A DNA stretch of 64,000 nt, taken from positions 496,001 to 560,000 of the forward strand of contig NZ_AP017422.1 in NCBI RefSeq assembly GCF_002355595.1. The letters are read 5' to 3'. Under the pieces are notes generated by a model. The model ran no database searches and had not been told where the DNA came from. It saw only the letters and a list, made by a program, of their open reading frames with translations. Source of the DNA: Filimonas lacunae (lineage in GTDB: Bacteria > Bacteroidota > Bacteroidia > Chitinophagales > Chitinophagaceae). This document shows, one piece after another, positions 35,142 to 42,474 of the stretch. Made by a program: the position numbers and the translations under genes. Every line of letters begins with the position of its first letter. Positions within the stretch are counted from its first letter, which is position 1.

Positions 35142-35606
35142 ATGAATATAAAAAGCAATAGGAGTGTGCTTTGGCTGATGGTGTTTTTTTTAGGCATTGG
35201 ATGCAAAAAAGAGCATGCAGCCATTACAATGCCAGCGGAGCCACAAATTCAGAAAGGCTATTTGTCTTCGGTGACATACAAGCGTTTGCTGAAAATGGGA
35301 GTTCGTTACGATTCAAACTATATTTCTCTTGATACTTTGGGGAGGTATGTTCGGGTGTTAGTGTGGCGGTCAATAATAGATTCCTTATCGTCAATAACGT
35401 ATAGGGAGCAAAGTGTTGATCCTATTGCAAGGCGGGTATATCAGCTTGGTTTTCATGAATATAGGGAGATTGAGTCAGGTGTTATCATGCCTTTTTTTGA
35501 TTTTAGTTGGAATGATATTAAGCTGGTCATTCGTGTTTATACAAATTCTATGGGGACAATATTTGACTTTGAATACTCTCCGCGTGATGCGTCGTTGTTC
35601 TTTTAA
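35142..35606 (+). CDS. Lipoprotein, paralog of 36226-36675
   Basis: 154 residues with a lipobox (FFLGIGC, lipidated Cys about 21) followed by KKE. The mature part has the pattern GYLSSVTYKRLLK ... DTLGRYVRVLV ... DFSWNDIKLVIRVYTNSMGTIFDFEY. The same order (GYMDSITYWTFLK ... DIVLVIRICDNNTMGVIFEY) occurs in the second lipoprotein 620 bp downstream. No family known to me. Codon use is AT-rich compared with the tra genes. Confidence 0.75.
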   Translation: MNIKSNRSVLWLMVFFLGIGCKKEHAAITMPAEPQIQKGYLSSVTYKRLLKMGVRYDSNYISLDTLGRYVRVLVWRSIIDSLSSITYREQSVDPIARRVYQLGFHEYREIESGVIMPFFDFSWNDIKLVIRVYTNSMGTIFDFEYSPRDASLFF

Positions 35607-35759
35607 ATATTTATATGATGCAATCGCTCTCTTTTTTTTTAAAAAAAAGTGTCGTTTTTACTTGAGATTCTTTTTTCTTGTATGTAGTAATATATGTGCT
35701 TGTTTGTAGAATTTCTGCAAAATGTGAGATTTGGGATATTTATTTAATTACCATAATTG

Positions 35760-36152
35760 ATGGAAGAGTTAACTCATAATGAATATTTGTGTAAAAGGTA
35801 TTATTGCTATGAATCCACTGCTGAGGAATTAAAGGAGTTTTTTGCTTTAATAGATACAGATGAACTCCAAAATGCTATGGTTACTTTTCTTGAAAAGAGG
35901 AGGTTAAGTGGCGAAATGGAATTGGATGTGCAAAACACTGATAGGATATTAAGAGCTACAAGGAAGGTGTTAGGGTTAAAGGGGAGGGTGCGGGAGTTTT
36001 TAGGTTTTTTTAGAAGGAAAGCGAAATGGATATGGTTTTGGGGTAAAGTGTATGCTCGTGACTTTATAGGAAAAAAAAGAATTAGGTTGATAGGAACTCG
36101 TTTTAAATATACTATAATAAAGAGATTTAAGAAGGTGTTTTTCATAGGTTAG
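35760..36152 (+). CDS. Hypothetical basic protein between the two lipoproteins
   Basis: 130 residues from ATG 35760. The N-terminal 60 residues (EYLCKRYYCYESTAEELKEFFALI) have the look of the N-terminal part of FecR-type anti-sigma factors; the rest is Arg/Lys-rich and aromatic with no sensor domain. It could be a remnant or a minimal regulator. A hairpin terminator follows. Confidence 0.5.
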   Translation: MEELTHNEYLCKRYYCYESTAEELKEFFALIDTDELQNAMVTFLEKRRLSGEMELDVQNTDRILRATRKVLGLKGRVREFLGFFRRKAKWIWFWGKVYARDFIGKKRIRLIGTRFKYTIIKRFKKVFFIG

Positions 36153-36156
36153 CAAG

Positions 36157-36186
36157 GTCCTGTCTTTTCTAGGACGGGGACTTTTT
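36157..36186 (+). terminator. Rho-independent terminator
   Basis: A GTCCTGTC arm (36157-36164) pairs imperfectly with GACGGGGAC (36173-36181), followed by TTTTT. Confidence 0.55.
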
Positions 36187-36225
36187 ATATTCCGTATTAA
36201 ATGTTATTAACCCTAAAGGAAGACA

Positions 36226-36675
36226 ATGGATATACGCACATGCAGAATAATTATTCTTGTTACGGCTTTTTTCTTTTGTATAGCATGTAAGAAGAAAAAA
36301 GATATAATTGTACCTCCTGTTGTTAATCCTGTTCAGCCACGTGGTTATATGGACAGTATTACCTATTGGACTTTTTTAAAGAATACATGGTATTTTAGGG
36401 ATTCCTTGATGATGTATGATACTGTGGGAAAGGAACTTGTATTGTATTATGGAATAGTCAAGGAGAATGTGTTTGATAAAGAAGAGTATAAAGTCAGGTA
36501 TGTAGATTCTATTGCCTGGAAAGTGTTTTACTATGGTTTTTATGATCCTGATAAGATGAAGCTAAATAGTTATTGGTATGATATAGTACTTGTAATTAGA
36601 ATATGTGATAATAATACGATGGGTGTGATTTTTGAATATCCTTATAATACAAGAGACAAACTTTTTAAAATATAG
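36226..36675 (+). CDS. Lipoprotein, paralog of 35142-35606
   Basis: 149 residues, lipobox FFFCIAC followed by a lysine run (KKKK). The mature domain shares its motif order and length with the first lipoprotein. Probably outer-membrane anchored; role unknown. Such pairs often diverge after tandem duplication in cargo regions. Confidence 0.75.
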   Translation: MDIRTCRIIILVTAFFFCIACKKKKDIIVPPVVNPVQPRGYMDSITYWTFLKNTWYFRDSLMMYDTVGKELVLYYGIVKENVFDKEEYKVRYVDSIAWKVFYYGFYDPDKMKLNSYWYDIVLVIRICDNNTMGVIFEYPYNTRDKLFKI

Positions 36676-36841
36676 TTTTTTCTCCACAAGCTGTACTTTT
36701 TGCCCTGCTGCTATAAAATACTTAATATGATGAAACTCGTAACAGTTGTGTGATTGCTGGTAACATTATATAAGTATTGATAGTGAAAACGCCGCGATCT
36801 TTTTAGTAGTGGCTTTATTTTATATTTCTAGTTTTTTATTT

Positions 36842-36849
36842 TATATTTG
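36842..36849 (+). promoter_or_regulatory. Possible -7 element upstream of the sigma factor gene
   Basis: TATATTTG matches TAnnTTTG in an otherwise gene-free 350-bp gap (36676-37025). No -33 TTTG at the right spacing. It would give a leader of about 170 bases. Confidence 0.35.
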
Positions 36850-36987
36850 GCATACTACCTCTTACTTCCGTTCTTAATGCTTCCAGACAGGCTTGTTTTT
36901 TTTAATTGAACAAGTCATGTACTGTAGAGTTTTTCAAGTATTACATGAATTTACAGACGGTGGGTTATTAGAGCCCACTAAGATCAT

Positions 36988-37026
36988 TAGTCTATCCAGT
37001 ATTAATCTTTTAAACTGGATAGACTA
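36988..37026 (+). promoter_or_regulatory. Inverted repeat covering the sigma factor start codon
   Basis: TAGTCTATCCAGT (36988-37000) and ACTGGATAGACTA (37014-37026) are a perfect 13-bp inverted repeat with a 13-base loop. The last base is the A of the ATG. In RNA this hairpin would hide the start; in DNA it could be an operator. Confidence 0.75.
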
Positions 37027-37559
37027 TGATTAACAGTGTAATGTCCCCGTCTGTATTCAAAGTTGGTGAAGATGTATTGTCCTTTCAGGAAGTGTACAAT
37101 CAGTATAGCAAGGTGCTGTACGATTTTGTATATATGAAACTGAAAGATGATGGTGTTGCCCGTGGCATTGTCGATAGTGCATTGTTGAATGCTTCAAAGT
37201 TTGCTGCAACTAGTTCAGAGCATTTGAGGAAATATCTTTTTAAGGCCTGCCGTAATCATATAATCAATCATATACGTAAGGAGAAAAAGCACAGCAATCA
37301 TGAGAATTGCTATAAGCTGACTGTTGTTGACAGAACCGAAAATGTAGAATCTGTTATTGAAAAGCGGGAGTTATGGAATGTTGTATCGTATGAGGTGAAG
37401 CAGCTGCCAGAGTGGATGCGTGAAATTATTTTCCTGTACTACGACTGCGGGCATACACTAAAGGAAATTGCCAATATTAAGCGGATTCCCGAACACAATG
37501 TATATCAAAGAAAGTATTTGGCGCTTCGCCAGTTGAAATCGCAGTTGTTGGGAAAGTAA
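37026..37559 (+). CDS. RNA polymerase ECF sigma factor
   Basis: 177 residues. Region 2: FQEVYNQYSKVLYDFVYMKL, then HLRKYLFKACRNHIINHIRKEKK. Region 4: LPEWMREIIFLYYDCGHTLKEIANIKRIPEHNVYQRKYLALRQLK, a helix-turn-helix. Typical ECF length. No FecR partner follows; instead a membrane protein starts 11 bp downstream. The gene sits in ICE cargo and may control the downstream genes. Confidence 0.88.
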   Translation: MINSVMSPSVFKVGEDVLSFQEVYNQYSKVLYDFVYMKLKDDGVARGIVDSALLNASKFAATSSEHLRKYLFKACRNHIINHIRKEKKHSNHENCYKLTVVDRTENVESVIEKRELWNVVSYEVKQLPEWMREIIFLYYDCGHTLKEIANIKRIPEHNVYQRKYLALRQLKSQLLGK

Positions 37560-37570
37560 AATAGGCGTTT

Positions 37571-38071
37571 GTGAGAATAGCAATATTACATACACGCATG
37601 CTGGGTTTTGGTAAACTTGTATTAGTTGTTAGTAAGACTGAGTGGCCAAAGATTAAAAGTATTCTAAAAGATTCTCTTGGAGTGACTTTTAAGGGCTATG
37701 CTTTTAAAGCGCCAATTTTTATGGTTTACACCATTTCCTTCACATTCTTTTTGCCCCATTTTGCAATGAAGGATTGGTTGTTATTTGTATGGCTACAGTC
37801 AACCTTTATGTTTGTTCTTTTATTTTTTAGCTATCTAATTAAGGGGTTTAAAAAGCCTGGTAAGAAAAGGGGGATAGTGCAAGTGGTGGTGGTGCATTTG
37901 ATAGTTGTTTGTGTATTTTACCTAGCGCTGTCTTTTTTATATTGGGATTTTGTGCCGGGGCGGTGGAAGGGGGGAGATTCGCTTTTTTGGGGATGTAAGG
38001 ATTTGTTTTTTATTATGGTGGTTGTTAGAGGGGTTATGATTTTAAATTTTGATTACGGGGAATATAAATAA
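37571..38071 (+). CDS. Membrane protein, about four helices
   Basis: 166 residues from GTG 37571 (ATG alternative 37598). Hydrophobic stretches at about 47-62, 68-88, 103-125 and 140-158 suggest four membrane helices. The tight spacing after the sigma gene and the 23-bp overlap with the next gene point to one operon. It could hold the sigma factor at the membrane as a non-FecR anti-sigma, but no motif shows it. Confidence 0.6.
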   Translation: MRIAILHTRMLGFGKLVLVVSKTEWPKIKSILKDSLGVTFKGYAFKAPIFMVYTISFTFFLPHFAMKDWLLFVWLQSTFMFVLLFFSYLIKGFKKPGKKRGIVQVVVVHLIVVCVFYLALSFLYWDFVPGRWKGGDSLFWGCKDLFFIMVVVRGVMILNFDYGEYK

Positions 38072-38594
38072 AGATGTGATAAAGGAAAGGGATATACTGC
38101 TTCATAGATTGAGTAGCACATTTTATAAAAATAATCATCAGGAACATTGTGGATTTAGTATAGTGGCTGATGGATGGGAGGATTTGGCTTCTCAGCCAGG
38201 GTATGCTCAGGATGTGATCAATGAAAAGCTGATAAATGAGTGTGATTTTGTGATAGCTGTTTTTAAACATAAGTTAGGTTCTGCTACTAAAAATTCGGAT
38301 GGTTCAGTAAGGGCTCCTTCTGGAACAGCAGAAGAATTGCTGCAATCGCTGGATATAAAAAAGCTGGATAAACCTATCGGTATGACATATTTTTTTCATG
38401 CCGCACCTGTAATTTCTCTGGATGCACCTGATAAACAGGCAAAGGAAGAGCAGTGGTTTAAACTGCAGGATTTTAAAAAGGAACTACAGAATAGGATAAT
38501 GTATAAAAGTTATTCTGATCCACAGGACTTGCTGCGGCTGGTAGCATTAGACTTGGAAAAAAGCATAAAGGATTACATTATCCCCCGAACTTGA
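38049..38594 (+). CDS. Possible DUF4062/TIR-like domain protein
   Basis: 181 residues starting at TTG 38049, with a stop just upstream in frame (38043-38045); GTG 38076 is an alternative. The order ITGNINKDVIKERDILLHRL, FSIVADGWEDLA, INECDFVIAVFKHKLGSAT, SGTAEELLQSLD, KPIGMTYFFHA follows the alternating strand-helix pattern of DUF4062/TIR-like domains, in which the ExD or similar region often starts defence or signalling proteins. No second domain is attached. The start overlaps the membrane protein gene by 23 bp. Confidence 0.6.
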   Translation: MITGNINKDVIKERDILLHRLSSTFYKNNHQEHCGFSIVADGWEDLASQPGYAQDVINEKLINECDFVIAVFKHKLGSATKNSDGSVRAPSGTAEELLQSLDIKKLDKPIGMTYFFHAAPVISLDAPDKQAKEEQWFKLQDFKKELQNRIMYKSYSDPQDLLRLVALDLEKSIKDYIIPRT

Positions 38595-38760
38595 TAAAAT
38601 TTATCTGTCCGTCTGATTGCTAGGATAGTTGGAATGAACTGAATATGAATAGATTTTCCTTTTCAACGGTTCGTTACAGGCTGGTAATAAGTAAGAGGGT
38701 TGGTTTTATTTGTTAAAAAAATTAACAAATTGGCCTTATTATTCGCTTTAAAAAAGAAAA

Positions 38761-38796
38761 AAACACTCCCTTTAGTGAGACTTTAAGGGAGCGTTT
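38761..38796. terminator. Terminator between the cargo block and the integrase gene
   Basis: Arms AAACACTCCCTT (38761-38772) and AAGGGAGCGTTT (38785-38796) with a single mismatch. The arms are flanked by A- and T-runs, so it can work in both directions for the convergent genes. Confidence 0.75.
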
Positions 38797-38803
38797 TATG
38801 TTT

Positions 38804-40195
38804 TTAAGCAGCTGTTCGCTCGGAATTAGCTTTATTATTTTGCTTTTTGAATTTCTGTAGGATATTAGCTTGTTTTTTTACTTCATCAAATCCAATGGAT
38901 GCCAGGTATTTTTCTGTCGTTGCTTCTTTTTGATGGCCTAATGATCCTTTAATGAATGATGTTGTTGATCCGGCAGCGCTCATGTCAGAAGCAAATTGAA
39001 CTCTTGCCAGCTGCGGTGTAATTGTCAATGGTATTTCCAGTCTTTTGCCTATCTTCTTTGTCCAGTCTCTAATAAGGCGGGTGCGTTTAGTGACTGCTGT
39101 ATCTATATCAGTTGCATCTAACCCAGGTGTTAAAACCGGGAATACATAGTTATCCGGGTCTTTGTCTTTGTTTCCCCACTTTTCAATAACTGCTTTCATA
39201 TCATCGTTTAGATAGGCAACTATTTCAGTTGTAGTTTCTGTGGTATCTTCTGTTTTGGCCCGTACAAATTTGATAAACTCATCCGAAATGTCACCATATT
39301 TTAAAAAATACACGTCTCTTGGGTTCATCCCATTAGCAAAGTAGAAGAAAAACCAAAAGTCTCTGGCCATTGTTTCGTTTTCACAATCGGTGGCAGTATT
39401 AAAAAACAAATTCATTTCATCCTCGGTAAGCTTCTGTTTCTTCTTTGTATGTTCCCCAATTTTGTATTTCTTTTTACCAAAAGGGTAGGTCTTCTTGTTT
39501 TGTACCAGCAACCCAGCATCAAAGGCATCTAACAATACTGCCCGTAAATGTCGTAAGGTGGAACCAACAGCACTTTTGCGGACGTTGTTTTTGATTTTAT
39601 GTCGTTCAAATTCTTTTACAAATTCGGTGGTGATCTCTGTTAGCTGGATGTTGCCTTTGAAATTGTAAATATTGGCAAAGCTGTAATTGTATTTAAGGGC
39701 TGAACCAATTTTGTTATCCAAAATTTTCTCTTTCACAAATTTTAGGTAAGAATGGCCTATTGTGCCCTTTAAATCAATTCCAGGGGTACGGAGGATCATA
39801 AACTTCTTTTCGTGTTTACTAAAATCATCCCCTTTCTTTTGTTGATTGTCCTTTCTGGTCTTTCTTTTTCTCTGATCGAAAAGGGGGTTATTAAGAATAA
39901 ATGATCTTTCAAAGGCATCATGGCTAAACGGTTCAAGCTGTTCCGCTATATCCTCTGCTTCCAGCATAATTTTACGGATGGCCGTTTTTATTTTTTTCAG
40001 ATTATCTGAAATGTGTGGTTTATCCAGCTTGTCGTAATCTTCCGCTGTTACATTATGCACGGTTGAGTATTCCCGTGGTTTACGGTTAAAAGTTACCCTT
40101 AGCTTAATAGGGCGAAGCTTTTCTTTCTGATCTACTTGCTGATCTTCTTTTTTTGTGGTGCCTTCTTCGTGAAAAAGTTTAAATGTTGCAGACAT
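38804..40195 (-). CDS. int: Tyrosine recombinase (ICE integrase)
   Basis: 463 residues from ATG 40195 (MSATFKLFH); the frame stays open upstream only through repeat DNA. N-terminal arm-binding part, a core-binding SAM-like domain (about 150-260), then the catalytic domain. Catalytic residues: Arg in GMNPRDVYFLK, a QLAR box in place of the usual HxxR, His in LGHQKEATTEKYL with Tyr in EKYL. The His-to-Gln change in box II is unusual though tolerated in some families. It lies next to the tRNA-Leu fragment, as expected for the recombinase that made the junction. Confidence 0.92.
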   Translation of the reverse strand: MSATFKLFHEEGTTKKEDQQVDQKEKLRPIKLRVTFNRKPREYSTVHNVTAEDYDKLDKPHISDNLKKIKTAIRKIMLEAEDIAEQLEPFSHDAFERSFILNNPLFDQRKRKTRKDNQQKKGDDFSKHEKKFMILRTPGIDLKGTIGHSYLKFVKEKILDNKIGSALKYNYSFANIYNFKGNIQLTEITTEFVKEFERHKIKNNVRKSAVGSTLRHLRAVLLDAFDAGLLVQNKKTYPFGKKKYKIGEHTKKKQKLTEDEMNLFFNTATDCENETMARDFWFFFYFANGMNPRDVYFLKYGDISDEFIKFVRAKTEDTTETTTEIVAYLNDDMKAVIEKWGNKDKDPDNYVFPVLTPGLDATDIDTAVTKRTRLIRDWTKKIGKRLEIPLTITPQLARVQFASDMSAAGSTTSFIKGSLGHQKEATTEKYLASIGFDEVKKQANILQKFKKQNNKANSERTAA

Positions 40196-40238
40196 AACAA
40201 CTCGATTAAAACCCCGAAAACTTGATTTCACCCTCCAT

Positions 40239-40271
40239 AAATTCAAACAAAAATTCAAACAAAATTCAAAC
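40239..40271. repeat. Three direct repeats upstream of the integrase
   Basis: AAATTCAAAC occurs at 40239, 40251 and 40262, spaced 12 and 11 bp, about one helical turn. It lies 44 bp before the integrase start. Suited to binding a recombination accessory protein or a repressor of int. Confidence 0.7.
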
Positions 40272-40407
40272 AAAGCCAGGTTAAAAGGTTAGCCAGAGGG
40301 GTTTTGTGAAGTTAGGGAAATGGTATAATCTGTTGAAAATTAAATAATTAGGTTAAAGTGGATTAAGGGGAGTTCAGCTGGATAAACCCTAAAAAGGTTA
40401 TTGCTAG

Positions 40408-40464
40408 GGACTTAAAATCCTGTTCGCAGCAATGCGAGTAACGGTTCAAGTCCGTTCCGGGGCA
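40408..40464 (+). other. 3' fragment of tRNA-Leu(UAA): ICE attachment site
   Basis: From GGACTTAAAATCC (anticodon arm, TAA anticodon) through a Leu-type long variable arm, T-arm (GGTTCAAGTCC) and acceptor 3' strand CCGGGGCA. The D-arm and 5' acceptor strand are missing: upstream is unrelated DNA. So the tRNA is a displaced 3' copy left by integration. The tRNA's own terminator follows 19 bp downstream. Confidence 0.85.
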
Positions 40465-40482
40465 CAGATTTTTAATTAGTTA

Positions 40483-40515
40483 CAAAGGCTGCACATTGTG
40501 CGGCCTTTGTTGTTT
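40483..40515 (+). terminator. Terminator of the original tRNA-Leu gene
   Basis: A 12-bp stem, CAAAGGCTGCAC / GTGCGGCCTTTG (one G-U pair), with an ATT loop, followed by TTGTTTTT. Confidence 0.85.
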
Positions 40516-40971
40516 TTAGAAAAGTCCAACAAAAGTCTAACAATGCTTCCTGCTACTAAAATAACTAATCCACAAATTAACTTACACCTGCGCCTATCTG
40601 ATTATTTTTTTACGGAAATAAATACACTCCTTTTCTAACCTTTAAGCGCTTGTGCCCTGTGCAAGATTAGCTTAGCCTTTTACTCGCCTGATATTGCTGA
40701 AAATTGTTGTTCAGTTTTTAGCCGCAACGTAAGGTTGTCTACATTAGAGTGTGCATGAACTATATAATGGATATTGCTGGAGACAAAGATAAACGGAAGC
40801 TGTATTCTTTTTTTTAATGCCCCTTTTGCTGAATTGAGCGCTCGTTCAACGAGTTTCAGTGCTTATTGTTAAAGCTGATCGATTTTCAGTGGAGTGTTGC
40901 TTGGGTAAGGTTTTATTTCACGCCTGGTGTTTTTCGTTAAGGCTTATTAAGTGTGTTTAATTGGGTTATTA
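40516..40971. other. Gene-free stretch
   Basis: No gene visible on either strand. Host side of the ICE junction. Confidence 0.5.
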
Positions 40972-41439
40972 TTAACGCAGTTTCGCATAGCCTTCTTTCG
41001 TGTTCTGGTTGCCTGCTGTAAGTAGTTTTGCAATAGCTGTTTGGTCAAAACCTTCTGCAATAGTGAATGCGGTTTCACCTACCGAGTTAATAATGCTGGC
41101 ATTAGCTCCTGCATGCAACAGTAAGGCTGTCATTTGTGCGTCACCTCTTAATGTAGCTTCCATCAGTGCCGTATTGCCCAGCTCGTTTTGTGCATTCACT
41201 TTGGCTCCGTGGGCTAACAGTAATTTAGCTACTGCATAGCTTCCGTTTTTGCTGGCTTCCATTAACAGGGTGTTGCCGGTTGCATTGGCGGTGTTAGTTT
41301 TTAAGCCGCTATTTAAGCACATCGCCAGTGTGGTAGAGTCGTTCAGTTTTACAGCATCAAATACGCCTAAATGTTTTTGGCTAAAACCTGATACACTTAC
41401 TAAGATTATAAATAGAGTGGTGAATATTGTAGTTTTCAT
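40972..41439 (-). CDS. Secreted ankyrin-repeat protein A2
   Basis: 155 residues: signal peptide (LFIILVSVSGFSQ), then three to four ankyrin repeats, with GNTLLMEASKNGSYAVAKLLLAHGAKVNAQ and GNTALMEATLRGDAQMTALLLHAGAN clearly visible in order. Ankyrin repeats bind proteins; the exported form acts outside the cytoplasm. One of four close paralogs. It lies 55 bp downstream of its tandem partner, probably in one transcript. Confidence 0.88.
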   Translation of the reverse strand: MKTTIFTTLFIILVSVSGFSQKHLGVFDAVKLNDSTTLAMCLNSGLKTNTANATGNTLLMEASKNGSYAVAKLLLAHGAKVNAQNELGNTALMEATLRGDAQMTALLLHAGANASIINSVGETAFTIAEGFDQTAIAKLLTAGNQNTKEGYAKLR

Positions 41440-41494
41440 AATTATACTGTTTAATTGGATGATAATAATAGCTGATTACGATCGGTTATTGGAA

Positions 41495-41962
41495 TTAGCG
41501 AGCTTTAACGATGGCTTCTTTTGAATGTTGCATTTTTTCAGTGAACAGTGTAGCGATATCTGTTTTCTCAAAACCGGTAGCAATGCTTAAAGCTGTTTCG
41601 CCTACGGAGTTAATAATGCTGGTGTTGGCGTTTGCCTGTAACAGTAAAGCGGCCATTTGGGTATCTCCTCTTAATGTTGCTTCCATCAATGCGGTATTAC
41701 CCATTTCGTTTTGAGCGTTCACTTTAGCGCCATGTGCCAACAGTAATTTAGCAGCAGCATAGCTTCCGTTTTTGCTGGCTTCCATTAGCAGGGTGTTGCC
41801 GTCGGTGTTGGCAGTGTTGGCTTTTAAACCGCTGTTTAAGCACATCGCCAGCGTGGTAGAGTCGTTTAATTTTACTGCATCGAATACGCCTAAATGTTTT
41901 TGGCTAAAAGCAGAAGCGGTTGCGATAATTGTGAACAGAACGGCAAATAATGTAGTTTTCAT
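41495..41962 (-). CDS. Secreted ankyrin-repeat protein A1
   Basis: 155 residues, signal peptide (FAVLFTIIATASAFSQ) and the same ankyrin arrangement as its neighbours. Closest to 48256-48723: both are the first gene of a pair, share KANT..TDGNTLLMEAS and the same upstream DNA. The C-terminal tail (MQHSKEAIVKAR) is the least conserved part. Confidence 0.88.
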   Translation of the reverse strand: MKTTLFAVLFTIIATASAFSQKHLGVFDAVKLNDSTTLAMCLNSGLKANTANTDGNTLLMEASKNGSYAAAKLLLAHGAKVNAQNEMGNTALMEATLRGDTQMAALLLQANANTSIINSVGETALSIATGFEKTDIATLFTEKMQHSKEAIVKAR

Positions 41963-42245
41963 AATATTTAAATTTGTTGAACTTTAGTGTTTTGTTTTTC
42001 AGATCACCTCTGTTCATTTTGTTCAGAACTCGTTTGCACTGCATAGTTACGACAGTTCACTATTCGTAGACGCAGTGCGAGCCTTGCCCTGACTGAAACA
42101 GGGTATTTTTGCATAAGTTTGTTTTGTAATAAGTAATATCTATTATATTGTTAAGTAATAGATTATATATGCACGGGAATCGAACTTAAATAAACCTGAT
42201 GCACTCTTAAAATGCCATCAAAAAAGAACTAAAACAGTTTTAGCT
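41963..42245. repeat. Upstream region duplicated with the ankyrin pair, copy 1
   Basis: About 283 bp that aligns with 48724-49005 almost end to end, including CTGTTCATTTTGTTCAG, GCATAGTTACGACAGTTCAC and GAACTAAAAC. A stem GCACTGC/GCAGTGC (42036-42042, 42072-42078) can form in copy 1. It ends at the same place in both copies. It must hold the promoter and leader of the ankyrin pair. Confidence 0.85.
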
Positions 42246-42394
42246 TTTCGTGAATGAATGGATGTGGATAGAGAATAAGCATGAGCAATACGGGTGTTTA
42301 AGGTTGCTTTGTCTTAATTGGATAAGAGAAAGGGGGAGTCGTGAACAGTAGAAAGGTATCAGCAAGCTTTATATAGAAGATAAAAACTGAAAAA

Positions 42395-42434
42395 ATCCTC
42401 TTCCATAGTTTTTTGTAAAGCTATAGAAGAGGAT
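42395..42434 (-). terminator. Terminator of the susCD transcript
   Basis: Stem ATCCTCTTC / GAAGAGGAT extended by ATAG/CTAT across one mismatch; on the minus strand it runs into TTTTTT. Confidence 0.85.
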
Positions 42435-42474
42435 CAGTTGGTTTTTCAAAAATACCTCAAGGGGGGAAGGGAGG

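Larger units (their letters stand above)
1..40464. mobile_element. CTnDOT-like integrative and conjugative element, right part; left end outside the window
   Basis: A tyrosine recombinase lies 212 bp from a 3' tRNA-Leu fragment that marks the right junction. Inside are relaxase, relaxosome protein, coupling protein, VirB4-like TraG, TraE, F, J, K, M, N and RteC, a set typical of Bacteroidota conjugative transposons. Insertion at a tRNA 3' end normally leaves the intact tRNA at the other junction. I found no second copy of the fragment in the window, so the left end lies beyond base 1 or has been lost. Whether the kinase at 1-966 belongs to the element is unknown. Recognisable TraO, TraP and TraQ are absent. 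Confidence 0.85.

Noticed and set aside
40408-40464. Functional tRNA-Leu gene
   Set aside because: The D-arm and 5' acceptor strand are missing, so it cannot fold as a tRNA.
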